The position numbers and the translations under genes were made by a program. The notes under the pieces were generated by a model. That model searched no databases. It had not been told where the DNA came from and saw only the letters and a program-made list of their open reading frames with translations. 64,000 nt of DNA from Spinacia oleracea (Eukaryota > Streptophyta > Magnoliopsida > Caryophyllales > Amaranthaceae). Shown in pieces: positions 1 through 12,870 of the stretch (position 1 is the stretch's first letter; each line of letters begins with the position of its first letter). The stretch lies in the NCBI RefSeq assembly GCF_020520425.1, contig NC_079492.1, positions 108,225,157 through 108,289,156 on the forward strand. The letters run 5' to 3'.

Positions 1-1481
1 GGCACTCAAATGCATTTCCTTTGAACTACTGCATTTTGACATGGAGTATCTATGCTACTTTTTTGGTGCTCTATGCCTTAATTTCATTTTATCTCCTTCA
101 CACTGCTCCCTTGCATTATAAACCCTGATGTAATGTACATCAGCATCTAAACTTCGTCAGATGAATCCTAGTTATCGTGAAGTCATCCACAACTGGAACT
201 GAAGAGGTTACTTTTTATGGTATTACTAGTTGTATTAAGGCATCCTATTTTTCCAAGCATACAAATTGCTGCACTACTGTTAACAGTAACATTTTTGGGA
301 GCTTTGACTAGTTTCGGGTTGATTGACATAAACATTACCACTCCTAAGGAATCTGGAGCCAGAGTTTGGCTTCATTTACACCACCAAATCTAGAGAAAAC
401 TTTTGCCTTAAATGTTGCAGTGGTAACTATAGAAGCTTATTGGCTAAAGTAATCTTATTACAAATAGAATGCACTTCTTTCATTTTCTGGATTGTTCTTT
501 TCTTGAGTAGGTTTTCCTCTACATAATATCATGCATCCGTAAATTCAGTAATTTACCTTGATATTGTACTCCTTTAATTAAATGGCGTTACACAAGACAG
601 CAAGACGCTTAAAATAAATAAACACAATCCTGCAATCTGCAGTTTTATGAATTGGCTTTGGATAAAATGAAATCCAGGCACATCGCATGCGGAGCACATC
701 TTTCAACATAATGTGATGATTTATTTGATATTCTGGAATTGTAATTGTAATGCCATTCTCATATTCATGTACATGTTACTAAAACGAATATCAGAGTGAA
801 ACATGTATGACTGACCGCTGAGTCGCTGACCCCATATCCAGTATCCACTCTGTATAGAAAGAAGACATGAAATCTGATTGTTTGTCTAACAACAAACAGT
901 GTAATAGACTCTAACAAATGCTGACTTGGTACTGATTGTAAATAACTGGAGCAGCTCATTTTCTGATTTTTTTAATCTATTACTTTGGCCTGGGATTGTG
1001 GTCTGAATTTGAGTAGGATGTCCTACAGGGGCTTCTACTTTATTATTATTGTTTCTTAACTGCACATCCTCTTAGATGGTCTCCTCTGGTCATTCTACGT
1101 AGACTACGTTTGGCAACCTAGGCATGTTGTATGCTTCGTTAATTTCTGTATTCTGTTTGTCCTTGTTCAATTTTACTCAATTCTTAAATATTTCTCATAC
1201 TCATAGTCATAACACTAGAGTTATAAGTGGCAACCTTATATGTTGCATCTTATAGCTTGGCGGTTACTGTGTTCAGGAGTTATAGGCTGTGAGGTATATT
1301 TACTGTTCTCATGGTCAGGCTATAGAATACCGGTGTTGTTTGTAATGGCTAATAGGCTACTAGCCAGATGATGCTTAGACTTTAAACTGCAAAACCACAA
1401 TATTATTCCTTTGTCCTGTCTGTTTGAGGGTATGGACGATATACTGATGTCTTTCTCCTGTTCCTGTATCACATTTGACAG
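1..1481 (+). other. ALB3 intron or upstream sequence, no exon recognised
   Basis: The ALB3 reading frame at 1482 opens with the last two bases of a split glycine codon, so coding sequence must continue upstream. I looked here for the preceding conserved segment of the insertase domain, which ends in LAGINPLAG in the family, and found none. The stretch is AT-rich with no long frame and no recognised mobile element. The simplest reading is a long intron whose 5' exon lies before the window. Confidence 0.6.
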
Positions 1482-4400
1482 GGTGCTTACCAACGTTGGC
1501 AACAATACCTGTCTGGATAGGATTGTATCAAGCTCTTTCGAATGTAGCTAATGAGGTGTCTAGCAAGCTATTGTTCATAATTTCCTTCTGAAAGTACACA
1601 GTATCTTGGTTTTAAAAAAGCTCAAGTTTGCATATTAACTGATCATCTGAACTTTTTTACTTGAAGGGATTGCTGACAGAAGGATTTTTTTGGATTCCCT
1701 CCTTGGGTGGACCAACTACAATTGCTGCACGCCAAAGTGGTGCCGGCATCTCCTGGCTCTTTCCTTTAGTGGTAACTTCAGCTTAAATTTAGAGAAGTAT
1801 CCTGTTTTCTTCTCCAATGAACTTTGTAGGCTAATTTTTTTTACTTGCTTGACACTTTTGGATAAGACAAAGTACATTTTTTTTTTTTTACCTGCCGCGC
1901 TTTTCACAAGGGCTTCTCTTTTACTTAGGACGTGATTTAAATATTTGGTTAAGTGTCTACTGTCTAGATGTTCTTTTTTTAATGCTTATTTTTTTTCTTC
2001 TTCTAATGGATTAGATTGTAGTGCCTACCTTTTATGGAGCCCACTTCTCCTAGCAAAATATGCTTTTTATCCAACAGGCTCAGACCTGGAACTTTTCAGA
2101 TGGGTAAATAACTAAATGCCTAGTTTTTTTCCTATCTCTCTAAATGACGCATATTCAGGGAGCTAGTGGCAACTGGGAGTTGAGTTCAAGTCGTAAAAGT
2201 GAGACTAATAGGAAATTGGGTTGCAGTAAGTAGTAAAAGTGTCCAGGTCTAAGCCTGTTGGATAAAAAACATTTTTTGCTCGGAAATCTTCATTCAGTGA
2301 GCAGAGTATGTGTAATTTTACTATAATGTTTTGCTGTCGGTGAACACAGTCACTGTTTTTGGTGATTGTGGCTATATATTACTCTCTCCGTCCCTTAAGG
2401 ATTGCCCCATTTTTGGTTTCGATACGCCATTTGAGTTTGCCCAGTACCATTTTTGGTATGTGGTCCTCACATATCTCTCCCCGCACACTATTTTTTAATA
2501 TAGGAAAAAAAGACAAACCTAGCAACTGATGAGATTCCACTTGGCCCATTAAGATCTACTAGGAGTGGAAAAAATGTCTTGGGCTTGAAACAAGAACTTA
2601 TTGAAATTATAGAACCAATTGTTCTTGGTTTGTATTAACCTGGGTTCAAGTTGCAAGACAACGGAGTTAAGTTTGTGACTTGTCTTTGTTAGACTGATCA
2701 AAACTGAAGTAAGAGTCCTAAACCGTGTAGGACTAAGTTGGTTATTTTACTATTTACTTTAATTTATATCCTATTAGGATTCCTAGAGCAAAGTATTCCT
2801 AGTTAGAGTAGAATTAGAGTAATCTATAAACCTATGGTGTAACTTATATAGAAATTTGTAACTCTTTTTGTGTTAAGAATTAACAAAGAAAGACTTGTCT
2901 GACAATTCTATTCAAATATTGTTAGACTCTTTGACTTTCGCAAAGTAGACGTTATCTAGTTGAATCTCAAGTTGTTGCATTGTGGTTCACCATAGGATTC
3001 GTAGAATTCTAGACCCATCTTACGATTGATCCACCAGGTTCGTATCAGCAACCCCCTAGATACACAAACCAGATCTGAAAAGATAACCTAAGGCCTCAAA
3101 GCCATTACAAACTCTCTCCAAAACGTTGGAGTTTTCTTACAGCAAAACACTTACAAAAAGTGACAAATTGAATCTGACGAAAGAGCAGTGTTGGAGCAGT
3201 TCATGAGAATCCTTTGATTTCTTTTTGCCCAAATGCTCAAATGCTATACACAACAATCATAAACACCATTCTAAATACTTGATGGTGAGCAGAGTTCCCG
3301 TTGTAGGTGGAAGAAAAATCCAACTCCCTTCTCCAATCCTCGGGACCTCTATTAATCTTCATCCAACACAAAGCTTTTCCCCAGACATCAGCAGCAAAAG
3401 AACACTTGAAGAACAAGTGGTTACCACTTACCACTTTCCTCGTCAGTCTGATTTAGGCTACTGATGGGATTGCAATGAACGCCAATTTTTTCCAACCTAT
3501 CACAAGTAGCAATTCTATTCAAGATAGCAAACCGCCCAATGAACAAATACTTTGGAGGGGCGGGGTTATTACATATTAATTTTCTCCAAGTCACTCTCTT
3601 TACAGTACGTCAGTACCTCTTAAAGCAGAGTACAGTTTTCTAATAGAGAAATGATTGTTGAAAATGAAATAATGCCCATCCCCCAGATTTCTCAAATACA
3701 CAAAAGCTCCAGTGATTTTTTTTTAATGACCCAAGAGGCCTGATTAGGAACTTGAATACCTGATAAGTCTCTATTCTTAATATAGTAGGTATGAACCCAC
3801 CTTATCCACATTGTATTCTTTTTGCGAGCAAGACTCCAAAGCATTTTGCAAATAGCAGCTTGATTCCAAGTAACAATACAGGTAAGGTTCCAACCACCTG
3901 CTTTCTTCAGTAAACATAAATGAAGGCTAAGTACCAGAATGTCCAGTCCACAAGAAGGTCATACAAGCAGCTTCAACCAGTTACAGGACCTTTTTGGGGA
4001 GAACAGATTTGACACCAACAAGTCTGAATGTTAAAAAGCACAGATTTGATAAGATGAAGTCTTCCTGCATAAGACAAAAATTTAGATGAACACCCTTCCA
4101 TCTTCCAGGATTTTCTTTATAAGAGGTTGGCATTTAATGACAGAAAGTTTCCGAGTAGAAAGGGGAACACCCAGATACTTAAATGGAAGAGAACCCTCAG
4201 GCCTCAGCAAACTGAAAATGATCTGTAATCGCAGCTTGGACCTCATAAGCCGACCCCCTTGTTTTTATTTTGCCTAACTCTTAAGAGAATGAAGACAAGC
4301 GTTTGGGGCAATCTTCTAAGATATATATATATATAGGGAATATGTCCTTGTGAAATCAACAAGAACCTTTCATCTGCAATTTCTTGTCTTTAGACCCCCT

Positions 4401-7400
4401 TATTTCTGAGGGATATTCCAGCTTTTTTTTTGTGGAGTGTAATGTCGTAAGTGTTGTTGTAAATTTTGATCGTCTGCATGTAAACTGCTTTCAAAGGTTT
4501 TGAGAAAACAAAGAAAGGATAGATTACGTTAAAGAACGAGGCCAAAATGTTTCAGCCAGTAATGATATGGAGTGACTTTTTTTTGAAGATCAGAAGGGTT
4601 GACGTGTCAAGGCGTTTTGCTGTAGGCTGAGATTGTATTTGTGTGCTATTATCACATTGGATATAATTTTTTATTAGGCTTATTATAGTATCATACTATC
4701 ATGTCATTGTTACTATAGCTTTTTCGTGTTTGCACTTTTGCTGGCTACATCTGGTTAAAGCTTTGTCGCTGAAGTGATTGTTATGTGGTCAATTTTTCTT
4801 ATTTATATAGATTTTCTAGAGTATTCACGTGTTTCACTTGGAGGAAACACAATTATAGATTCTTTATCGATAACATATAGTAGTTAAAATACAGTACGCC
4901 AGTGAGATCCCCCTTGTTCCCCTCTCTCTCTTGGGGGGTGGTGGTGAATTGGTGATGGTGGTGGCTAGATCTAGTCGGAATGCTATCTTTTTTTCTTTAT
5001 GTATAATGTAGGACATACTTTCTTCTGGTTAGTCTTTGGACTTCTCCAACTTCTTTCTTCGTTCCGGTTGCCCGAACAGCAAGTTAATTATCTTCTCATG
5101 CATAACTTTAGATCTGTTGTGTGCAAATCATTCAAAAAGTCTTTCCTCAGCTCCTATATAGTCTATCCTGAACGGCTATCTCTCTTTTATTTATGTAGGA
5201 CATATTGCCATACTTTCTTCTGGTCGATTTGTACTGTCCCTTCGGATTCCATCTCTAACTTCTTTCTCATTGTGGTTGCTCCAACAGCAAATTAATCATC
5301 TTTCATGTATATGCTAAATGTCCCAGCTTCTGAGATGTTGTATCCAAATCATACAGAAAGTCTTTCTTGAGCTCCTTTCTTCTTTTCCCATTTCTTTTTG
5401 AGTAACTGCTACTTGCTCATCAGTTCTTATGTTTATCTTCTTGCTCTTATTATAAGCATGGGTAATTGTTTGTTACTCGTTAACTTATATCTCACATCAC
5501 ATTCAAAGGACGTATATATTACCATCTTTGGAGTATGCTGTCCGATTGTTCTGTGTATTGTTTGTTTATGGTCTTGTGAAACACCTTTTCTTTCTTCTGA
5601 TTTTATATCACCTTGCAGGATGGTCACCCTCCTCTGGGTTGGGGTGAAACTGCAGCCTATCTTGTTTTGCCTGTCCTGCTAGTTGTCTCGCAATTTGTTT
5701 CAATGGAGCTTATGAAGCCTCCTCAAGTAAGCATATTTCTTCTGTTTTATTATATACCAATTTTTTTATGATTACAATTGCTGAAAGATATTCTTGGACA
5801 GACTGACCCATCTCAGAAGAACTCACTTATCATTCTCAAGTTCCTTCCTCTCATGATTGGCTACTTTTCATTGTCCGTTCCGTCTGGATTATCCATCTAC
5901 TGGTCTGTCTCTGAATCCTTCTTTCCTTGTCTCAGTTATCTTAAATGTCTTTAGCATTTCGTTAAATTAGCTTTTATGTGCACTGGCAGCACCATCATAG
6001 GATCATGTACAGAGGTCATATATGTCTTCAGTTATGATGAAGCTTAAATATCTTCAGTTAAAATCAGTACTACTCCCTCCGTCCCGGAATACTCGACCCG
6101 GTTTGACCGGCACAGAGTTTAAGGGACTTGAATTGACTTATTTAATTTAATAGGTAGTAGATGATAGTGGGGTATTATTTTAATGTAGTTAGTGGGAGGT
6201 GGGTTAAGAGGTGGGGGGTATGTGGGTTAATAGGGGTGGAGTGAGAAATAATATAATATTGTTAGAATATTTCCATTTTTAGAAACAGGTCAAGTATTAA
6301 GGGACGGCCCGATAAGGAAAACAGGTCAAGTATTCCGGGACGGAGGGAGTAGAACATAATAATTCATCTAAATTATTCGGTGTCATACTGTCATGTTATC
6401 AACTAGAACTAGGCAATAGTAAGTAAATACTTTCACAATATCACTTTACTTTATCATGATTCTTTTACAAGTAAAATTGAAAGACACATCCTCTAAATTT
6501 AATAATTTTGGTTGACAGGTTTACAAATAATGTCCTTAGTACTGCACAGCAGGTATGGCTACGCCAGGGCGGTGCAAAGCCTATTGTGAATGCAAATGGC
6601 AGCGGAATTATTAGTGCTGGAAAGGCAAAACGACCTCCATCCCAACCTGCTCAAATTGAAGACAGGTTTGTATTTTTCTTGGGCGTGGTAAACTTTGTCT
6701 AGTGTTTATCTTGACAAGTATCCTAATATCCCTCTTAAATATTTGAAAAAGATCCAGACAATTCAAAGGAGAAGCGAGAGGGCAGCAAATGAGCAAAGCA
6801 CTGCCAGATGATCAGGCATTTGTATCTAATTCTGAAACGGGGTTAGATGATGAATCCAAAGAAACGGTGAGTAATTGATCATGGATATATCTTATTGAAA
6901 CAGGTGTCACTAGGAGTACCGAGTATGCACCTTTGAGTTTATTGTTTGCTAGTTGTCCAGAAAGTTATGCCTTGATGGCCGTCTTTATCCTTCAAAACAT
7001 GCTAATACTAGTAGATGACTATTTCTTCGTCTAGAATACCATGTTGTTCATGTTCGTGGTGGTTGGTCTGCGCATCTAGCTTGGTGCAGATATTCTTATG
7101 TGGTCATGGCATAAAAGGATCTATCTATAAGGTCAGGTGTGAACTGATGTTACTAAGTCATCTATTAAACGATTGTTTAAGGTTCCAAACCCAGTATATT
7201 ACTAATTAGGTGCGTATTTTTTTTTTTTACTATGGAGCATTCCTTGAGTTTCTCTTTTTGACTGATAGTTATGAAGTGGATGCTGCCCGTCCAGGATCTG
7301 TTCTTAATTACCTACGTCCCTGTACAAGTCAGTTTTTTTCATGAAGCTGTCAAAAATAGTGCAATTGGCCTTATAGCTGGCTTTGTATCTGTCTGAGTCC

Positions 7401-8767
7401 CACTTGAACTGTGTCCCATTGGAGGCTGTTTTAAGAATAACTAGCTTCTGAGCCCATTCAAAGAACGGGCGGTTATATGTGGTTATTTAATCGCCTTTCT
7501 AAATTTTAATTTTATTGAGATTGTGATTTTAGTGAGAATATATGATTTAAATAGAGGTAGAATTTGAAGGTTGAAATATTACATAAATTAAATAGTAAAT
7601 TAATATTGAGAGTTAAAGGGGGAGATGGAGTAGAAGATGTTAAATGAGTAAATTGGTGAGTTGATGTTGTATGAGGAAGATGAAGTGGAAGAGGCGGGTG
7701 GAGTTATAAAATAAAGCAAACAACAAAAAAAAATTGAAAAAAATTACCAAATGAGATGGAGGAAAGAAGAAATGACACATGTCATCTAATCGAATGTGGT
7801 TTCGCTTTTTAGATACTAGGTATAGATTACATCGATGTGTTGCAATGTCACAAAGTGATGAGCCAGGTTTTATGATGTAATTTGTCAGTAAATAGCAGCC
7901 ATGATCTATGAATTCATTACAGGTTTAGGGAGGGATTTGGATAGGGGTCGGTGGCCCTATGAGGGAGGGGTGGTGAGAGATATGGAAGTGCAAGCATGGG
8001 CAGTGAGATTGATAAGAAATGTCATGTTTTCTTCTTCTGGTCCTTCCTTGTATAGAAAGCGGTTGTTGCATGTAATAATTGAATGTGTATGCCTTCCTTT
8101 ACAAAGCTGAATGTATTTCTGGAAGTTCTCTCCGATGGTTGGAAACGTGTAGTTCTCATTTTCTTGATCATGAACTCACGTGTCATTGGACTCATTGCAC
8201 ATCTGGTGATCCAACGGAATGCATGTGTGAGCCACTGTTATTTTGAAGCGTCTTTGTGCATTTCTTATAAAAATGTCGCGAATTATCATCTTGATTTTGT
8301 AATGGCATGCAGATTCTCTCTTTGACTTGAATATCTGATTGTTGGTATCTTAAGATTTATACGCCCATTTTTGAAAAATTTATTTGCTTCCATCAATTCA
8401 ACTGTATTCTTACAATTCTTTCGGATATCAAAATAGAAGGGAAGGGAAGGGGAAAGAAAGGAGGGGAGGATGGAGGTTCATTTTTCCTCCAAATCTCTCT
8501 AATTTTGGAGGGGTGTTATTTGTTAACGAGGAAGGGAATATCAATCCCCCCCCCCCCCCCCCTCCACTTTTCCAAACAAAGTGTTATAGAGTCTGAGGTT
8601 TTGATATTAAGTTATAACTTGGTTTTTGTTGTTGATGATAGATTCATGTGAGCTTGTTTTTACAGGATGAATTAGAAGAGGCATATGCATCAACTGACAG
8701 CAAGCAGATTCCCAAATATTCCACTCCAAAGAAGAGTAAGCGATCTAAGCGGAAGCGTGTGGGTTAA
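1482..8767 (+). CDS. ALB3: ALBINO3 thylakoid membrane insertase (YidC/Oxa1/Alb3 family), 3' part
   Basis: Coding segments: 1482-1555, 1667-1771, 5619-5726, 5802-5902, 6519-6665, 6758-6866 and 8666-8767 (TAA). All introns are GT-AG and the phases join without a stop. Segment 1 reads GCLPTLATIPVWIGLYQALS and segment 2 continues with LLTEGFFWIPSLGGP and SGAGISWLFPL. Later segments give DGHPPLGW, LVLPVLLVVSQFVSMELMKP, FLPLMIGYFSLSVPSGLSIY and TNNVLSTAQQVWLRQ, all hallmark ALB3 membrane-domain sequence. The acidic tail ends in KKSKRSKRKRVG, like the basic C-terminal motif that binds cpSRP43 in known ALB3. In the family the protein inserts light-harvesting chlorophyll proteins into thylakoids together with cpSRP54/43 and FtsY. 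The N-terminal part (transit peptide, first membrane segments) lies outside the window. The 3.85 kb intron 1772-5618 and the 1.8 kb intron 6867-8665 carry transposon debris. Paralogue choice (ALB3 rather than ALB4) rests on the tail and is a little less sure. Confidence 0.93.
2052..2280. mobile_element. Small MITE-like inverted-repeat element in ALB3 intron
   Basis: Arms of about 39 bp at 2052-2090 and 2242-2280 are inverted copies with few mismatches. The left arm contains ATCCAACAGGCTCAGACC and the right arm its complement. The centre is unrelated. Size and arms suggest a non-autonomous DNA transposon. No clear target duplication was seen, so the superfamily is open. Confidence 0.55.
3180..4290 (-). 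pseudogene. Degenerate LINE reverse-transcriptase fragment, antisense in ALB3 intron
   Basis: Read on the minus strand from about 4260, the frame gives LPFKYLGVPLSTRKLSVIKC followed by QPLIKKIL, the end of the plant non-LTR reverse-transcriptase domain. Further on come YLFIGRFAILNRIATCDRLE and GNHLFFKCSFAADVWGKALC, which match the zf-RVT region (pattern EHLFF.C....W) that follows RT in plant LINEs. Several stops and frameshifts interrupt it. No poly(A) tail or target duplication was identified, so only an internal fragment is claimed. It is intronic and opposite in sense to ALB3. Confidence 0.8.
4995..5378 (+). repeat. Diverged tandem duplication inside ALB3 intron
   Basis: Two copies of about 170-180 bp, roughly 4995-5165 and 5199-5378, share blocks in the same order: GGACATA, TACTTTCTTCTGGT, CAACAGCAA.TTAAT, CAAATCAT, AAAGTCTTTC and GAGCTCC or CAGCTCC. 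They differ by small indels and substitutions, so the duplication is old. No coding potential is supported. Confidence 0.6.
6073..6349. mobile_element. Stowaway-type MITE (Tc1/mariner)
   Basis: The terminal inverted repeats begin CTCCCTCCGTCCCGGAATAC and end in the complement. TA duplications flank it at 6071-6072 and 6350-6351. It is 277 bp, has no ORF, and sits in the ALB3 intron between 5902 and 6519. The same family recurs at 13094-13421 in the opposite orientation, sharing inner blocks such as AACAGGTCAAGTATTAAGGG. Confidence 0.9.
7441..7826 (-). mobile_element. Short non-autonomous Helitron
   Basis: On the minus strand it begins TCTATACCTAG and ends CTAG. Before the end lies an imperfect hairpin (CGCCCGTTC, then GAATGGGC). 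The host bases are A before and T after, the Helitron target. It is 386 bp, has no Rep/helicase, and sits in the ALB3 intron 6867-8665. It is related to the element at 29205-29824 (similar 5' end and 3' hairpin). Confidence 0.75.
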
Positions 8768-9788
8768 CCAGATTAGTTGTATGTAGTTTCTATTTAGTTC
8801 TGTATATTTAATGAAATCATACCCTAGTCAGTGTCATAGCGGCCATTTATTGGCTTATTTGTTTCTACCTCTTATCTTTCATAGCCCTTTCCATGTAACA
8901 TGGGCTGACCACATTTTTGTAAACTTGAAATATTACAGTATCAAACTAGAATTATATAACCACATTCCTCTTATGCACTTTTGTCGTTATCTTTTTAAGT
9001 TTCATGTAATATATATGAAGTGCTGAGGTTTACATGAGCACAGTTCTGTAGATGTTAGTCTAATTTTGTGGATTCCCTGCTGGGATCTCTTTAGAAGAAT
9101 ATGTGGACTATTCATAGTCCACGGGGTTGTGCTTGTTTTTACACTGTTATCCAGAGTTGAGTTGCACCATAGCCTGCTCGGTGCCTCCAAATATTGCTTT
9201 TCCCTTTCTTCTATAGGAGATACTAAGTGTTTTTTCATGAATGACCTTATCTGATTTCCTATCTAAATTCTGTCTGCTTGTAACTGGATGCGCTGCCACC
9301 TTACATGATTGGTCTGCTTTTCATTTTACAAGTATCCAGCATATAACATATGCCTACTTCTAGCAGCTCTAGCCGGTATCAACTTGCAGAGGTAAATCAG
9401 GTAATTGACTAATTATTTCTTTCTGCTGGGATTTGATTGAATCTAGCTTTACTTGTGCACTAGGAAATTTGATTGTAAATAATGTTTGAAGCCATGAAAT
9501 ATAATGCCTGCTCATGCATGGGAAAATAAATCTTACAGCTTGACCCCCCACCCTCCCCCCCCCCCCCCCCCCAAGAGAACCATTAAATTGCTATGAAACA
9601 TCATTCAGAAAGTAATACATGCACTATCCACTGGCAGTTATAGGAAGGCTACACCAAAGAAAGATAACAGAACTAAGATTCTAAATACTTTCACATGTTT
9701 GTACACCCATAAGTCCTATATCTCATCTTGCATATAGATGCTCCAGCATTGTCAGCTTCACTCTGCTTGCAGAATCACATGCATTCTT
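8768..9788. other. ALB3 3' UTR and intergenic DNA
   Basis: AT-rich sequence follows the ALB3 stop, with TATTTAATGAAATCAT at about 8804-8819 as a possible poly(A) region. A run of C residues lies at 9556-9572. No further gene or mobile element is recognised. ALB3 and the CLE gene are convergent across this space. Confidence 0.5.
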
Positions 9789-10279
9789 TCATGGTCTGGT
9801 TGGTGGGCGTTGGTTCCCAACTGGATTGGGGCCAGATGGCGTTTTATGGAACTTTTTCATGTCATCCTGCCACAGGAAAATTCACTGGTTAGACAAGTGT
9901 TCATTTGAACTTTTTAAGTGATGACGTAATTCCTGTCAATCATAATGAAGGTACTTCAGTCTTCAGCACCGACCCAAGTTGGAATATGATGTTTCGTTAG
10001 CCATGTTGAGCCGGACTGTAAAGATCGTAGCTTGAAATTGACTGCAGCAAGCGACAGAAAACAGTAAGTCCATGACTTGTTTATCAGTGTATTCTTTTTA
10101 AACAGGGAAAAAGTGTGTGTTGTGCTATAGCAATTTGCGTTATCCAATATTACAGAGTTTGATTAAAAAGAGAGTAGCTTGCCTGATTTAGTAGCTTGAT
10201 CTTTGATGATTGTGCTATTGCATTGAAAAGCCATGATGAGAAACCATGCTAAGAGGAAGAGAGTATATGTTTTCGCCAT
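9789..10279 (-). CDS. CLE46-like: CLE-family signalling peptide precursor, CLE46-like
   Basis: A three-exon model on the minus strand: 10279-10183, 10041-9974 and 9866-9789 (TGA). It encodes 80 residues, a usual CLE length. The first 20 or so residues (MAKTYTLFLLAWFLIMAFQC) are a clear secretion signal. The C-terminus carries HKTPSGPNPVGN, the 12-residue CLE motif, followed by QRPPTRP. An initial His instead of Arg, and GN instead of HN at the end, resemble Arabidopsis CLE46 (HKHPSGPNPTGN, from memory). CLE peptides are cut out, secreted and bound by leucine-rich-repeat receptor kinases to control meristem and vascular development. Intron 1 uses a GC donor (CAG|GCAAGC) and both acceptors are AG. 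The last exon (phase 0) is very secure. The middle exon rests on phase agreement alone. An in-frame ATG lies upstream at 10372, but the start at 10279 places the signal peptide at the N-terminus. Confidence 0.72.
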
Positions 10280-12184
10280 CTCAAGTTGAGTTTGTGACTT
10301 GTGTTTTTGATGGAATGAGCTTGGAATTTGCAAGGTGGCTTTTACTAATACAAATACATATTTGGTAATCATTGCATAACTTGAAACTATGTAGGATGTT
10401 GTTCTGGTTGTCTGGGTATCCTATGCCTTTACATTCTAAGGGCATGAAATGACAAGGTGACCTATCTGGATTCACTTCATTGTGAGTTGACTTCTTCCTG
10501 GTTATGAGTGCTTCCATGATAGTAAATTGTTTGATTCTTGGGTTTAGTTTCATTTCTTTAAAAGAGTTTATGGCGCCCAAGACAATGTTGTTGGCCGTGG
10601 ATTCTGGGACCCACCAATGTCTACAGAGATACTTTCAGATGTAGCAACTCTGATGAAGTAGTGAGCATTACAGTCAGTTGCTGACAAAATGATGGTGCAA
10701 TTGAATATGGGAATGTGAAGTGGGTAGATGTTGGCAATTGCCTCTCCTTTAAACTAGTTGCCTACTTCTTTTCTCTCACTCGGCTGCTCATTATGTGTTA
10801 TTGTGTGTTCTTTTGAATCTGATTAAAGTAGCAACCTTTTTATATTGAGCACCCACACCAACTCTTGCGTGCTCATTGTCAGTTTGTGACTGAATTTTGT
10901 GGGATGAGTATGACTAGCACTAGTTGATGATGGCATACTCTTTTCTCAGGGCTCAGGCCGTTAATGTCATAAATAATCATCAAGCTGATTTAATCAGGAA
11001 ATTTCCATATATTGCTGTCATGCTTATTTCGAATCTGGTTCTTACCTTATTGATTTTCATTGGTCCTAAATCTGCATGCAGTAGATGCTTTCGCTAGCTC
11101 TGGATCTGTCACATACAGAAGAAGAAATCTTGAATCAAGTTGGAGCATACTAAAAGATTTAGCAACTTCATTTATGGTGTCAAGTGCCATCTAGAATTTT
11201 TAATTTGCACTTTGCAGGTACCCAACCCCTTCATGCTCGATCTTCTACTATTTTCTGTTTGGTCTATATATTGTTGCATGATTTAATAGATTATGTCTTC
11301 ATTTGTCAATTGCATAGCCAAGTAAATTGCTCCTGCTAGTGGCCACCTTCTCTTTTGTAACCGAGTTAGTCATGTTGTCATTGCAAAAATGTCACTACGT
11401 ATTCGTTTTGTGCGTATGACTGAAGAAATGAATCTCTATACAAAAAGAGTCGGTCTAATTGTTAGCTTAGGATGGCCGAAAAGTCGATAATGCTCTTATT
11501 TGACTACCTCTTTTTGAACCGAAATCTAACTATTATGTAGTTCATTAAGAATGTATTGGTAAACTTTTGTGGTGTAGTTGTCTAACAGGGAGATAGACGT
11601 TCCGTACAAAATATAAAACGTTACTTTCTCACAAATAGCGGAGCTGAAGCTTTGAAAGCCTGAGGTTAAGGCTTTTTAGCTTGAAAAGGGTGGAATATGT
11701 GGATAGTGGATTGAAGTAATAAACTTCTAATTATAGGATGGCAATCGATTTCAACAAAACGTCTGATAATTTCCCCTGTTACCGATGTAGAGTCAAAAGT
11801 GTGATAATTGGTGTCGGTTTTTGAGTACTGCATAAAGTAGCATAGCTTGTATTTATTATATGCCTGCTCTTATAATAAGTTAAAAGAGCTTTAACCTTTC
11901 GTCCTTGTTGTAATCAAGGATTATAGATTTGCATCCAACATTATTGATTAACTAATCATTCTAGATCTTTGGGTTGATTTTCAGACGATATTTTATTTAT
12001 CTGTTTGGTACTGGAGAATGGTACTCGCTCTCTCTCTCTCGATAACTTGCTCGTTTTGGTTTTTACATTTGATATGCTAACTTTGACTATATTTTTTTAA
12101 TGACAAAGTTAGGTGTGATAAACATGTTCAGTCAAAATCGGTGAGTTATTATGAGATGGAGAGAGGAAAATGTAGTCTTTATCT
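10280..12184. other. Intergenic region, probable CLE promoter side
   Basis: About 1.9 kb of AT-rich single-copy-looking DNA upstream of the CLE gene. A CT microsatellite lies near 12026-12040. No exon, tRNA or transposon ends were recognised. Confidence 0.4.
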
Positions 12185-12495
12185 CTAAGAGCTACGGATG
12201 AGCAAAAAGTTAGGGTATCCTGAATTGAAATCGGAATCTGTTAGGAACTTGCGGTTTCGGAATCTGTTGTGCAGGTTCTTATTCCGGATCAGAAAATCAG
12301 GAACCTGTTGCTACAGGTTCTGGTTGTGATTTTTAATTTTTCGAAACGGCTACCCTATACACATCAATTCTAATATGAAATATCCAAAATAAGGAAACAA
12401 GCCATATAAAAATGCTTCATATGCCCAAAATATAAGACAATTTAATCTAATTTTTAGAAAATATAAATATAGAATTACAACATAAGCCCAAACTA

Positions 12496-12818
12496 CTCCC
12501 TCCATTTCTTTTTGATCTTCCTGTTTCTATAAATGTCGTTTCTATTTGATCTTCCTGTTTCTATTTTGAGACATGACTTTTTATCATAAATTTCTCCACC
12601 ATCCCTTATTTAATTCATTCACATTTCCCTATTCACCCACCCAACCCCACTTTTATGATTTTTTATTACTTTCATAAATATATCTTCTCTCTCCTTCATT
12701 TCTTTATTACTTTCTCTTACACCCAATCATTACTCTTACACCCAATCATTAAAAGATTCCAGTTTCTTAATTTCCACCCAAAACTCCAAACAGGAAGATC
12801 AAAAAGAAACGGAGGGAG
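12496..12818. mobile_element. Stowaway MITE inserted in hAT element
   Basis: TIRs read CTCCCTCCATTTCTTTTTGA and, inverted, CTCCCTCCGTTTCTTTTTGA, with TA on both sides. It is 323 bp. The arms extend over GATCTTCCTGTTT. No coding sequence. Confidence 0.88.
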
Positions 12819-12870
12819 TATAAAACAACCAAATCATAAAGTATTTATTTAAAAATTTTAAATGACAAGG

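Noticed and set aside
2372..2450. Stowaway-like end CTCTCTCCGTCCCTTAAGG
   Set aside because: No matching right end found, so at best a truncated relic. Not annotated.
10281..10580. 99-residue minus-strand frame upstream of the CLE gene
   Set aside because: Overlaps the CLE first exon in another frame and has no recognisable domain.
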